A DNA stretch of 14,678 nt from Phyllobacteriaceae bacterium (GTDB taxonomy: Bacteria > Pseudomonadota > Alphaproteobacteria > Rhizobiales > Ancalomicrobiaceae). Both the position numbers and the translations under genes were made by a program. A model generated the notes under the pieces. The model ran no database searches, was not told where the DNA came from, and saw only the letters and a list, made by a program, of their open reading frames with translations. Shown here in pieces: positions 1 to 6,871 of the stretch. The stretch is taken from positions 1 through 14,678 of the forward strand of contig JAAYVT010000647.1 of NCBI GenBank assembly GCA_012517025.1, read 5' to 3'. The first letter of the stretch is position 1, and every line of letters starts with the position of its first letter.

Positions 1-73
1 ACGTCGACGCGATCGCGCCGCCGTTCGTCGACGAGGAGCGAGAGAAGCTCCCGCGGGATAACGGAGGTTCGCC

Positions 74-556
74 ATGCGCATCGTCTCTCGTGTCGCCGCC
101 GTCGTCCTGGCCGCCGTGGTCGGGTTGGCGCCGAGCTTCGCCTCGGCTCAGCCGAAACCGTGGTATCCGCCGGGAGGTGCGGCCGGTCCGGCACCGCACG
201 GCGCCGGCGGCCCGGCCTTCCACGGCCCGCGGCCCGGTGGCCCGGCGCCCGGCGTGTCGCCGCGCTGGAACGGCGGTGATCGTCGCGATTTCGGCATCCG
301 CCGCGATCGGCAGGTGCAACGCGACTTCCGCGGCTATCGCGACTACCGTGGCTATCGCGGCCACTACCGGTCCGGATGGGATCCGGGCGCCGCCGCCGCC
401 GCGGGCATCATCGGTCTGGCGGTCGGCTCGATGGTCGCCGGCAGCGCCGCCGGTGATCGGCACGTCGCTCGCTGCCTGAACCGCTATCGCTCCTACGATC
501 CGTCGAGCGACACCTTCCTCGGCTTCGACGGTCGCAGGCATCGCTGCCGTCTGTGA
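74..556 (+). CDS. BA14K family secreted protein (copy 1)
   Basis: 160-residue secreted protein of the BA14K family, named after a 14-kDa immunoreactive Brucella protein with reported lectin-like activity; the cellular role is not settled. Residues 1 to about 25 form a Sec signal peptide with a likely cut after Ala-Ser-Ala. The middle is rich in Gly, Pro, Ala and His, then becomes strongly basic with repeated Asp/Gly-Tyr-Arg units (about residues 70-100). A short Ala/Gly-rich hydrophobic stretch (about 105-125) may anchor or insert in a membrane. The last 30 residues are the family signature: Cys-Leu-x-x-Tyr-Arg-Ser-Tyr-Asp-Pro, then Asp-Thr-Phe, Gly-x-Asp-Gly and a final Arg-Cys-Arg-Leu; its two Cys may form a disulfide. 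The start is supported by GGAGG at 63-67, six bases before the ATG. A paralogue follows at 818. Family assignment is firm; function is unknown. Confidence 0.88.
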   Translation: MRIVSRVAAVVLAAVVGLAPSFASAQPKPWYPPGGAAGPAPHGAGGPAFHGPRPGGPAPGVSPRWNGGDRRDFGIRRDRQVQRDFRGYRDYRGYRGHYRSGWDPGAAAAAGIIGLAVGSMVAGSAAGDRHVARCLNRYRSYDPSSDTFLGFDGRRHRCRL

Positions 557-562
557 CGGTAC

Positions 563-595
563 GGACGCGCTCGCGGCCCCCGGTCGCGGGCGTCC
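563..595 (+). terminator. GC-rich hairpin after BA14K copy 1
   Basis: An interrupted hairpin begins seven bases after the stop codon. GGACGC (563-568) pairs with GCGTCC (590-595). Inside it CGCG (572-575) pairs with CGCG (585-588), with a short apical helix above. There is an internal loop and no T-tract follows, so termination is only a suggestion. Confidence 0.35.
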
Positions 596-817
596 CGAGG
601 GGACTGGAAACGTGCGGCGCGGACGCGTCGAAGCGGCGGAATCGCTCGAATCGTCGAAGCGACGATGAAATTCGACGTCCGCCGCGTCGAAACACGTGGT
701 TTCCCCAATGACACTCACCAGGAACTCCTCAGAAATGTCGCACCGGGAGGCATCGGCGGATCGCGAGATCGGCCGATCGCCCCCCCGGAGCACACGAAAT
801 TCGGGAGGAGTGGGATC

Positions 818-1243
818 ATGCGTCTTTCATCTCGTCTGACGTCGCTTCTGTGCGCGGCGATTCTCGCCGCCGTGCCGGCGATCGCATCCGCCCAGCCGAT
901 CCTCCTGCCGCCCGGCGGTGGTCACGTTCGCCACGGCCCCGGCCCCGGCGGTCCGGGAGGCCCCGGCCCCGGCTTCCATCCCGGACCGGGTGGCGGGCCC
1001 GGACCGGGTCAACACCGGGGCGGCGGGATCGATCGCGGCGCCGCCGCGGCGAGCGGCATCATCGGTCTGACCGCCGGTGCGATCGCGGCGGGCGCGGCCT
1101 CGCGCGCCTCGGAGGAGGAGGCCGAGGCCGCCGACGACGAGAACATCCACGTCCGTCGGTGCCTGAGGGCCTATCGCTCCTACGATCCGGAGACCGACAC
1201 CTTCGTCGACAAATACGGGCGGCAGCGCCGTTGCCGCCTGTGA
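818..1243 (+). CDS. BA14K family secreted protein (copy 2)
   Basis: 141-residue paralogue of the protein at 74-556. The ATG at 818 is chosen because GGGAGGAG (803-810) lies seven bases upstream and it opens directly into a Sec signal peptide (residues 1 to about 25, cut near Ala-Ser-Ala). An upstream in-frame ATG at 665 would add 51 residues that look untranslated. The middle is almost pure Gly/Pro with some His, collagen-like in appearance, followed by an Ala/Gly hydrophobic stretch and a short acidic run of Glu, Ala and Asp (about 98-110) where copy 1 is basic. The C-terminal BA14K domain keeps both Cys and ends in the same Cys-Arg-Leu. A 19-base stretch of the two domains is identical (484-502 and 1171-1189), which supports tandem duplication. 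Probably exported to periplasm or surface; precise role unknown. Confidence 0.87.
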   Translation: MRLSSRLTSLLCAAILAAVPAIASAQPILLPPGGGHVRHGPGPGGPGGPGPGFHPGPGGGPGPGQHRGGGIDRGAAAASGIIGLTAGAIAAGAASRASEEEAEAADDENIHVRRCLRAYRSYDPETDTFVDKYGRQRRCRL

Positions 1244-1261
1244 CGGTTCGTCGGCCGCGCC

Positions 1262-1297
1262 GCGGCGCCCCTCGGCCTTCCCGCCGGGGGGCGCCGC
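1262..1297 (+). terminator. Strong hairpin, likely terminator of BA14K copy 2
   Basis: GCGGCGCCCC (1262-1271) pairs perfectly with GGGGCGCCGC (1288-1297). The stem continues through a T-G pair and CGGC (1273-1276) with GCCG (1283-1286), leaving a six-base loop, about 15 pairs in all. It starts 19 bases after the stop codon at 1243. No T-tract follows, so it would be a U-less terminator or an mRNA-stabilising structure. Confidence 0.55.
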
Positions 1298-1334
1298 AAG
1301 CTTCCCGAACATGCCGCCCACGACCGAGAAGTCG

Positions 1335-1362
1335 TTGACGCATAGACCGAATGAGCTATGGT
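1335..1362 (+). promoter_or_regulatory. Candidate sigma-70 type promoter for opgG
   Basis: TTGACG (1335-1340, five of six matches to the -35 consensus) is followed after 16 bases by TATGGT (1357-1362, four of six at -10). It lies in the 252-base gap between the BA14K copy 2 hairpin and opgG, in the right orientation. Transcription would begin near 1369 and give a leader of about 127 bases. This is a pattern match only. Confidence 0.35.
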
Positions 1363-1495
1363 CGGCCGTCCTTCCGGTTGGCGTCGTCCGGGGCGACGGC
1401 GCATCTCCGTGCGACGTCGCGCCATGCTCGTGTTCCGATCGGCAAGAGACTTCCCGCCGTAATTTCGGCCATGTTTCGGTCGACGGAACGCGTCC

Positions 1496-3019
1496 ATGGA
1501 TCGCCGTGACTTTCTGACTTCGTCCCTCGCCTCCGCGATGGCCTTCGCCTTCGCCGGCCGCGTCGCCGCCGCCGACGAACCCGCCGCCGCGCCCGCCGGC
1601 GATCAGCCCTTCGGCTTCGCCGTTCTGAAGGACGAGGCACGCGCCCTGGCGCAGAAGCCGTGGGCCGAGCCGACCGGCCGGGTGCCCGCCCGCTTCGCCG
1701 ATCTCTCCTTCGAGCAATATCGCGAGATCCGCTGGAAGCGCGATCTGTTCCTGTGGCGCAACGACAAGCGCGGCTTCGCGCTGGAGCCGCTGCCGGCGGG
1801 ATCGGTCTACAAGCTGGCGGTCGAGGTCTATCTGGTCGACGGCGGTCACGCTCTGCCGATCTCGTTCGACCGCGATCGCTTCGACTGGGGCAACACCACG
1901 CCGCCCGAGGACGGCGTCGTCCTGCCCTTCTCCGGGGTCAAGCTGCATCGTCCGACCGACGGCGATCGCTGGCCGGAGTTCGCGGTGTTCCAGGGCGCGA
2001 GCTATTTCAAGGCGACCGTCCGCGACCTGCGCTACGGCCTGACGGCGCGCGGCCTCGCCGTCGACACCGCCTCGCCGGACGGCGAGGAATTTCCGACCTT
2101 CACCCGCTTCTACGTCGAGAAGCCGGAGGAGAACGCCAACTCGATCCGGCTCTACGCGCTGCTCGAATCGAAGAGCCTGACCGGCGCCTATCGCATCACG
2201 CTGCGCCAGGGCGAGGAGACGGGAACCGACGTCGAGCTGACCTTGTTCCCGCGCGTCGACCTCGGCCACATCGGCCTCGGCGCCCTCAACTCGATGTTCC
2301 TCTACGGCCCGATCGGCCGCGTCCGTCAGGACGACATCCGTCCGGCGGTGCATCTGAGCGACGGTCTGGCGATCAAGACCGGCGCCGGCGAGCGGTTGTG
2401 GCGGCCGCTGGCCAATCCGTCGACGCTGCAGATCTCCGCCTTCGGCGACGAGAACCCGCTCGGCTTCGGCCTCGCCCAGCGCGCCCGCGACTTCTCCGAC
2501 TTCCAGGATCTCGAGAACCGCTGGGAGCTGCACCCCTCCGCCTGGGTCGAACCGGTCGGCGACTGGGGCAAGGGCTCGGTGGTGCTGGTGGAGATCCCCT
2601 CGGAGAGCCAGATCCACGAGAACATCGTCGCCTACTGGCGTCCGGCCGGCAAGATTCCCGCCGGCCAGGAGTTCTCCGCCGCCTACCGCCTGCACTGGCA
2701 GGCCTCGCGGCTCACCCCGGCCGAGCTCGCCTGGGTCTCCGACAGTCGCGAGGGGCGCGGATCCTCCGACGCTCGCCGCCGCTTCGCCCTCGACTTCGTC
2801 GGCACGCTGCCGCAGGCGGCGGAGCTGCGCCCGCAGGTCACCGCCTCCGCCGGCAAGATCCTGGCGCCGATCGTGGTGCCCAATCCGGCGACCGGCGGCG
2901 TCCGCCTCGGCTTCGAACTCGACCCCGGCAACGCGCCGCTGGTGGAGCTGCGCGTCCAACTGACCGACGGCACCCGTCCGGTCAGCGAGACGTGGCTCTA
3001 CCGATGGGTCGCCGCCTGA
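1496..3019 (+). CDS. opgG: Periplasmic glucan biosynthesis protein OpgG/OpgD
   Basis: 507-residue periplasmic protein that acts with OpgH on osmoregulated periplasmic glucans. E. coli OpgG and OpgD are about 511 and 551 residues and have been assigned to beta-1,2-glucan-active family GH186. The N-terminus carries Arg-Arg-Asp-Phe-Leu (residues 3-7), then a hydrophobic segment and an Ala-rich cut site near residue 26, a twin-arginine-type signal as in E. coli OpgD rather than the Sec signal of E. coli OpgG. Family blocks are clear: Pro-Arg-Val-Asp-Leu through Ser-Met-Phe-Leu-Tyr-Gly (252-271), Leu-Trp-Arg-Pro-Leu-x-Asn-Pro (301-308), and Trp-Val-Glu-Pro-x-Gly-Asp-Trp-Gly (350-358) leading into Leu-Val-Glu-Ile-Pro. 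A C-terminal Ig-like domain ends in Trp-Leu-Tyr-Arg-Trp. The ribosome site before the ATG is weak, but the signal peptide fits this start. opgH follows 28 bases later. opgG is named from the pairing with opgH; OpgD is the alternative. Confidence 0.92.
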   Translation: MDRRDFLTSSLASAMAFAFAGRVAAADEPAAAPAGDQPFGFAVLKDEARALAQKPWAEPTGRVPARFADLSFEQYREIRWKRDLFLWRNDKRGFALEPLPAGSVYKLAVEVYLVDGGHALPISFDRDRFDWGNTTPPEDGVVLPFSGVKLHRPTDGDRWPEFAVFQGASYFKATVRDLRYGLTARGLAVDTASPDGEEFPTFTRFYVEKPEENANSIRLYALLESKSLTGAYRITLRQGEETGTDVELTLFPRVDLGHIGLGALNSMFLYGPIGRVRQDDIRPAVHLSDGLAIKTGAGERLWRPLANPSTLQISAFGDENPLGFGLAQRARDFSDFQDLENRWELHPSAWVEPVGDWGKGSVVLVEIPSESQIHENIVAYWRPAGKIPAGQEFSAAYRLHWQASRLTPAELAWVSDSREGRGSSDARRRFALDFVGTLPQAAELRPQVTASAGKILAPIVVPNPATGGVRLGFELDPGNAPLVELRVQLTDGTRPVSETWLYRWVAA

Positions 3020-3047
3020 TTTTCCTCCCGTTCCGGATGTTCAGCTC

Positions 3048-5300
3048 GTGACCTCGGACCCGATCTATCTTTCCGCCGCCGATCGCCCGCCGGTTCCCCC
3101 GGAGGAGACGCTCGTCATGCCGGTCCAGAGCCTCGAGCACTGGAACGGGCCGAAGCCGACCTCCGTCGACCGCCCGACCGGATGGGGCACCCGGCTCGTC
3201 CGGCTGTTCGTGTTCGGGCTCGGCTTCGCCATCTCGGCCTACGGCGTCAACGAGATGATCGGCGTGGTCTCCGCCGGCGGCATCGTCGGCCTGGAATGGC
3301 CGCTGATCGGGTTCTTCGCGCTGACCTTCTCGTGGATCGCGCTGTCGGCGGCCTCCGGCATCGCCGGCTTCGTCGCCGGCTTCTTCGAGCGCCGGCCGGC
3401 GAACCTCGATCGACCGCTGACCACCCGCACCGCGCTGGTGATGCCGGTCTACAACGAGAGCCCGGCCCGCACCATCGGCGCGCTGGAGGCGATGGCCGAG
3501 GAGATCATCGAACGCGGCGAAGGCGACCGGTTCGAGATCTTCGTGTGCTCCGACACCACCGATCAGACCGCCTGGGTCGAGGAGGAGCTGGCGATCGACC
3601 GGCTGCGCCGTCGTCTCGGCGAGCGGATGGCGGTGTGGTACCGCCGCCGCCACAAGAACACCGCCCGCAAGGCCGGCAACATCCAAGACTTCGTCACCCG
3701 CTGGGGCGGGCGCTACGACCACATGCTGGTCCTCGACGCCGACAGTCTGATGATGGGGACGACCCTGATCACCCTGGCGCGGTTGATGGAGGACGATCCC
3801 AAGGCGGGCATCATCCAGACGCTGCCGGTGATCGTGAACCGCAACACCCTGTTCGCCCGTCTGCAGCAGTTCGCCGGCCGCATCTACGGCCCGGTGATCG
3901 CGCGCGGTCTCGCCGTCTGGCACGGCCGCGACGGCAACTACTGGGGTCACAACGCGATCATCCGCACCAAGGCCTTCGCCGCCTCCTGCGGCCTGCCGGA
4001 ACTGCCCGGACGCAAGCCCTTCGGCGGCCATGTGATGAGCCACGACTTCGTCGAGGCGGCGCTGATCCGGCGCAACGGCTGGGGCGTCTACATGGTGCCG
4101 TGGCTGGAGGGCTCCTACGAGGAGAGCCCGCCGTCGCTGCTCGACGTCGCCATGCGCGACCGCCGTTGGGCGCAGGGCAACCTGCAGCACATGGCGATCA
4201 TCGGCTCGGCCGGCCTCGTCTGGCCGTCGCGCGTGCATTTCGCCACCGGCATCATGAGCTATCTCGCCTCGCCGATCTGGCTGATGCTGCTGCTGGTCGG
4301 CTTGGCGCTGGCGTTGCAGGCGAAGTTCATCCGGCCGGAATATTTCTCCAAGGAATTCTCGCTCTATCCGGCGTGGCCGCGCTTCGACAGCGAGCGCGCG
4401 TTGCAGCTGTTCATCGTCACCATGGCGGTGCTGTTGCTGCCCAAGGTGCTGGGCGTGATCGAATCGCTGCTGCGCGGCCGGGTGCGGCGACGCTCCGGCG
4501 GCGGCATCGCCATCCTCGTCGGCATGTTGCTGGAGACGCTGATCTCGGCGCTGGTGGCGCCGGTGATGATGCTGCTGCAGTCCCGCCACGTCGCCGAGAT
4601 CCTGCTCGGCCGCGACAGCGGCTGGAAGACGCAGCGCCGCGACGATGGCGGCATCCCGCTCGCCGAGGTGATCCGCCACCATTGGCAGCACGCCGGCATC
4701 GGCGTCGTCATGACGCTCGCGGCCTACGTGATCTCGCCGGCCATCCTCGCCTGGATGTCGCCGACGGTGATCGGCCTGATCCTCGCCGTGCCGCTGTCCT
4801 GGGCGTCCGGCTCGCTCGGCGCCGGTCTGGCGCTGAAGAAGGTGCGCCTCCTGCTGATCCCCGAGGAGACCGACCCGCCGACCATCATCGGTCGCGCCGG
4901 CGTCGCGCAGGAGCTCGCCCAGAAGGAGCTGCCGGAGGTCGAAGACGGGCTCACCACCGTGGTCGAAGACCCGCGGGCCCGCGCCGTGCACGCCCACATG
5001 CACCTGCCGGCGCCGCTCCGGGCGCGCGGCAAGCCGGAGCTGGAGCCGGTGATGGCGGCCGCAAAGATCGCCGAGGCGACCAATTTCGGCGAGGTGCTCA
5101 CCTGGCTCGGGCCGAAGGAGCGCATGGCGGTGCTGTGCGAACCGGAGCTCGTCAAGTCGATCGACCGGCTGATCGTGGCGCCGGAGCCGCCGCCGGATCT
5201 CGTCGCCCGCGAGGAGCGCCGGGTGCAGCCCTACCCCGCCGAGGTGCCGCCGCAGCCCGCCCTCGGCGCGGAGGCGGCGATCGAGGCCGGGTCGCTCTGA
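3048..5300 (+). CDS. opgH: Glucans biosynthesis glucosyltransferase OpgH
   Basis: 750-residue inner-membrane GT2 processive glucosyltransferase that polymerises linear beta-1,2-glucan from UDP-glucose and exports it to the periplasm, where OpgG acts. Two N-terminal membrane segments (about 50-70 and 83-113) precede the cytosolic catalytic domain, which shows Cys-Ser-Asp (Asp169), Asp-Ala-Asp (230-232), His-Asp (Asp333) and the Arg-Arg-Trp-x-Gln block (372-376). Several more membrane segments follow at about 400-600, then a hydrophilic Pro/Glu-rich tail. E. coli OpgH is about 847 residues with a longer N-terminus implicated in FtsZ control; that extension is missing here. The GTG start at 3048 lacks a good ribosome site. 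ATG 3117, in frame, has GGAGGAG nine bases upstream and would remove 23 residues. I keep 3048 because the Pro-Pro-Glu...Met-Pro-x-Gln-Ser-Leu segment resembles, from memory, the N-terminus of Xanthomonas OpgH. Forms an operon with opgG. Confidence 0.94.
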   Translation: MTSDPIYLSAADRPPVPPEETLVMPVQSLEHWNGPKPTSVDRPTGWGTRLVRLFVFGLGFAISAYGVNEMIGVVSAGGIVGLEWPLIGFFALTFSWIALSAASGIAGFVAGFFERRPANLDRPLTTRTALVMPVYNESPARTIGALEAMAEEIIERGEGDRFEIFVCSDTTDQTAWVEEELAIDRLRRRLGERMAVWYRRRHKNTARKAGNIQDFVTRWGGRYDHMLVLDADSLMMGTTLITLARLMEDDPKAGIIQTLPVIVNRNTLFARLQQFAGRIYGPVIARGLAVWHGRDGNYWGHNAIIRTKAFAASCGLPELPGRKPFGGHVMSHDFVEAALIRRNGWGVYMVPWLEGSYEESPPSLLDVAMRDRRWAQGNLQHMAIIGSAGLVWPSRVHFATGIMSYLASPIWLMLLLVGLALALQAKFIRPEYFSKEFSLYPAWPRFDSERALQLFIVTMAVLLLPKVLGVIESLLRGRVRRRSGGGIAILVGMLLETLISALVAPVMMLLQSRHVAEILLGRDSGWKTQRRDDGGIPLAEVIRHHWQHAGIGVVMTLAAYVISPAILAWMSPTVIGLILAVPLSWASGSLGAGLALKKVRLLLIPEETDPPTIIGRAGVAQELAQKELPEVEDGLTTVVEDPRARAVHAHMHLPAPLRARGKPELEPVMAAAKIAEATNFGEVLTWLGPKERMAVLCEPELVKSIDRLIVAPEPPPDLVAREERRVQPYPAEVPPQPALGAEAAIEAGSL

Positions 5301-5345
5301 GGCCCGCCACCCTCGACCGACGTCGCGGAATTTGCCAAACTCCCC

Positions 5346-5375
5346 GCGCCCCGACCGGACGTCCCGGCGGGGCGC
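5346..5375 (+). terminator. Hairpin downstream of opgH
   Basis: GCGCCCCG (5346-5353) pairs with CGGGGCGC (5368-5375). Beyond a bulged A the stem continues with CCGG (5355-5358) against CCGG (5364-5367), leaving a five-base loop. It lies 45 bases after the opgH stop and ends 34 bases before the next start codon, so it may separate the two transcripts. No T-tract follows. Confidence 0.45.
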
Positions 5376-5409
5376 ATGTCCCATCGGACCGACTTCGGGG
5401 AGATCGAGA

Positions 5410-5880
5410 ATGCGGGCACCGTGGTTCCTCATCGCCGGCGCGAGCCTGTGCTGCGCCGTCGCGGCATCGGCGGCGGAAACGCCGAAGTTCGATCTGGTGC
5501 TGAGCCTGTCGCCGGCCGCGCTCGCCGAGCTGACCAAGATCCACGAGCAGGTGACGATCGCCGCCATGTACGCCGGCGAGCCGACCAAGGACGCGCAGAA
5601 GAAGAAGATCGACGACGAGATCGGCGAGGTGAACCTCGGACACGAGGAGATCACCCGGCCGATGACCGCGTCGACGACCACGGTCTCCTTCGTCGGCAAG
5701 GGGTTCGACGCCAAGCGGCTGAAATGGGTGAAGCCGGGCACCGCCAAGGTGCTGATCAACGTCTATTCGGCCCGCAAGGTCAACGACGACAATCTGCTCG
5801 ACTGCGGCCTGTTCGAGGACACCTACGCCGCCGCCGCCGCCAAGCCGATCGAGATTTCCTGCAAGCTGATCGCCGAGTGA
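5410..5880 (+). CDS. Small secreted protein of unknown function
   Basis: 156-residue protein that I do not recognise. Residues 1-21 form a clear Sec signal peptide (basic start, hydrophobic core, cut near Ala-Ser-Ala), so it is exported to the periplasm or beyond. The mature part is Lys/Asp-rich and soluble-looking. A helical, charged segment (about 55-80) is followed by alternating Thr/Val/Lys stretches (about 85-122) that suggest beta strands. Cys132 and Cys151 of the mature protein could form a disulfide. The ATG at 5410 is chosen because GGGGAG lies seven bases upstream and it opens straight into the signal peptide; an in-frame ATG at 5332 would add 26 residues covering the hairpin at 5346-5375. 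It sits behind opgGH on the same strand, so a link to periplasmic glucans is possible, but the hairpin argues that it may have its own transcript. Coding status is well supported; function is unknown. Confidence 0.75.
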   Translation: MRAPWFLIAGASLCCAVAASAAETPKFDLVLSLSPAALAELTKIHEQVTIAAMYAGEPTKDAQKKKIDDEIGEVNLGHEEITRPMTASTTTVSFVGKGFDAKRLKWVKPGTAKVLINVYSARKVNDDNLLDCGLFEDTYAAAAAKPIEISCKLIAE

Positions 5881-6201
5881 GCGAGGCGGAACCGTCACCC
5901 CGACGCCACCCGATCCGAACCGACCCGATCGCGCGCCGCTGGCGCGATGCGCGCACCCATGCATGTGTGGCATATCGACACGACAGCGTCATGCGCTCGG
6001 AGAATATCAGAAATAATTGCGCCATTTCAAAGCGTTGACGGGTTTTCTCGGCGATTTTGCGTCGTCCGAGGCTTCGGTTAGGAAGACGGCGGGCGCGGTT
6101 CGGGTGAGACGAAGGTCTCGGCCCGCCGCCTCGCTCCCGCTCTTCACGGCACGGATCACGGTTCCGGCCGTTCCTCGACGACGACACCGACGGATCCCAT
6201 C
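5881..6201 (+). other. 321-base intergenic region upstream of the acetate transporter
   Basis: No convincing gene. It holds the most AT-rich patch of the window (about 5993-6060), which includes GAATATCAG and AAATAATTG and a TTGACG at 6035. No -10 element is correctly spaced from that TTGACG, so a promoter for the transporter is likely here but cannot be placed. A 62-codon reading frame from TTG 6017 ends in an ATGA overlap with the transporter start, but has no visible ribosome site. Confidence 0.4.
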
Positions 6202-6792
6202 ATGAGTGCTGCCCACGACGACGATCCCACCGCCAATCCCGCTCCGCTGGGGCTCATGGGATTCGGCATGACCACCATGCTGCTCAACTTCCACAACGCC
6301 GGACTCTATCCGCTCGACACGATGGTCCTGGCGATGGGCATCTTCTACGGCGGCTTCGCCCAGATCATCGCCGGCGTGATGGAATGGCGGAAGGGCAACA
6401 CCTTCGCCGCCACCGCCTTCACCAGCTACGGCATGTTCTGGCTGTCGTTGGTCGGCCTGATCGTCCTCCAGCATGCGCCGATCGGCGTCGCCGGCCCGGT
6501 CAAGGCCACCGCCATGCCGGCCTTCCTCGGCATGTGGGGGATCTTCACCGCCGTGCTGTTCGTCGGCACGCTGCGCCTCAACCGGGCGCTCCAGGTGGTG
6601 TTCGGGTCGCTCACCGTCCTGTTCGCCCTGCTGGCGATCGCCGATGCCACCGACAACGAGACGCTGACCAGGATCGCCGGCTTCGAGGGCCTGTTCTGCG
6701 GCGCCGCCGCCATCTACGCCGGCCTCGCCCAGGTCCTGAACGAGGTTTGGGGGCGCACGCTGTGCCCGCTCGGCCCGGTCGCCCGCGGTTGA
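6202..6792 (+). CDS. satP: Acetate uptake transporter, SatP/YaaH (AceTr) family
   Basis: 196-residue inner-membrane protein of the GPR1/FUN34/YaaH family, which takes up acetate and, in E. coli SatP (188 residues), succinate with protons. The family signature Asn-Pro-Ala-Pro-Leu-Gly-Leu is at residues 13-19, just before the first of six hydrophobic segments. Gly-Ile-Phe-Tyr-Gly-Gly with a following Gln (about residues 49-55), Thr-Ser-Tyr-Gly-Met-Phe-Trp, and a C-terminal Tyr-Ala-Gly-Leu-Ala then Pro-Leu-Gly-Pro also fit. The whole six-segment fold is present. The ribosome site before ATG 6202 is poor, but the signature sits at the usual distance from the start. The gene stands alone, behind a long intergenic region and followed by a strong hairpin, so it is probably monocistronic. 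The symbol is by family; substrate preference in this organism is inferred. Confidence 0.9.
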   Translation: MSAAHDDDPTANPAPLGLMGFGMTTMLLNFHNAGLYPLDTMVLAMGIFYGGFAQIIAGVMEWRKGNTFAATAFTSYGMFWLSLVGLIVLQHAPIGVAGPVKATAMPAFLGMWGIFTAVLFVGTLRLNRALQVVFGSLTVLFALLAIADATDNETLTRIAGFEGLFCGAAAIYAGLAQVLNEVWGRTLCPLGPVARG

Positions 6793-6812
6793 TCCCGACC
6801 CGATCCGAACGC

Positions 6813-6843
6813 GACGAGGCCCCGGCACGACCGGGGCCTCGTC
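6813..6843. terminator. Perfect 13-bp hairpin between convergent satP and tgt
   Basis: GACGAGGCCCCGG (6813-6825) and CCGGGGCCTCGTC (6831-6843) are exact inverted repeats around a five-base loop, CACGA. The hairpin begins 21 bases after the satP stop and lies 29 bases beyond the tgt stop, so it can serve both convergent transcripts. There is no T-tract on either side. Confidence 0.68.
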
Positions 6844-6871
6844 CGTATGTCGCGGCGGCTTCGCCGACCGG

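Noticed and set aside
1..73. Possible tail of a gene entering from the left edge
   Set aside because: One plus-strand frame runs from the edge to a TAA at 59-61, but about 19 codons are too few to support a gene and no motif is visible.
1311..1517. 68-codon plus-strand frame ahead of opgG
   Set aside because: It overlaps the candidate promoter and the opgG signal peptide in another frame, has no ribosome site, and looks like no known protein.
827..2959. 710-codon minus-strand frame opposite BA14K copy 2 and opgG
   Set aside because: Same antisense artefact. It crosses two real genes and an intergenic region with a strong hairpin, and shows no protein family features.
2982..5759. 925-codon open frame on the minus strand opposite opgH
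   Set aside because: It is antisense to a certain gene, and its Arg/His/Gln/Asp-rich repetitive composition is what GC-rich third codon positions produce on the opposite strand. It has no recognisable domain.
5965..5981. GTGT-N9-ACAC inverted repeat as a possible operator upstream of satP
   Set aside because: Only four bases per arm match and the centre is not symmetric. Such repeats are expected by chance and no regulator gene is nearby.
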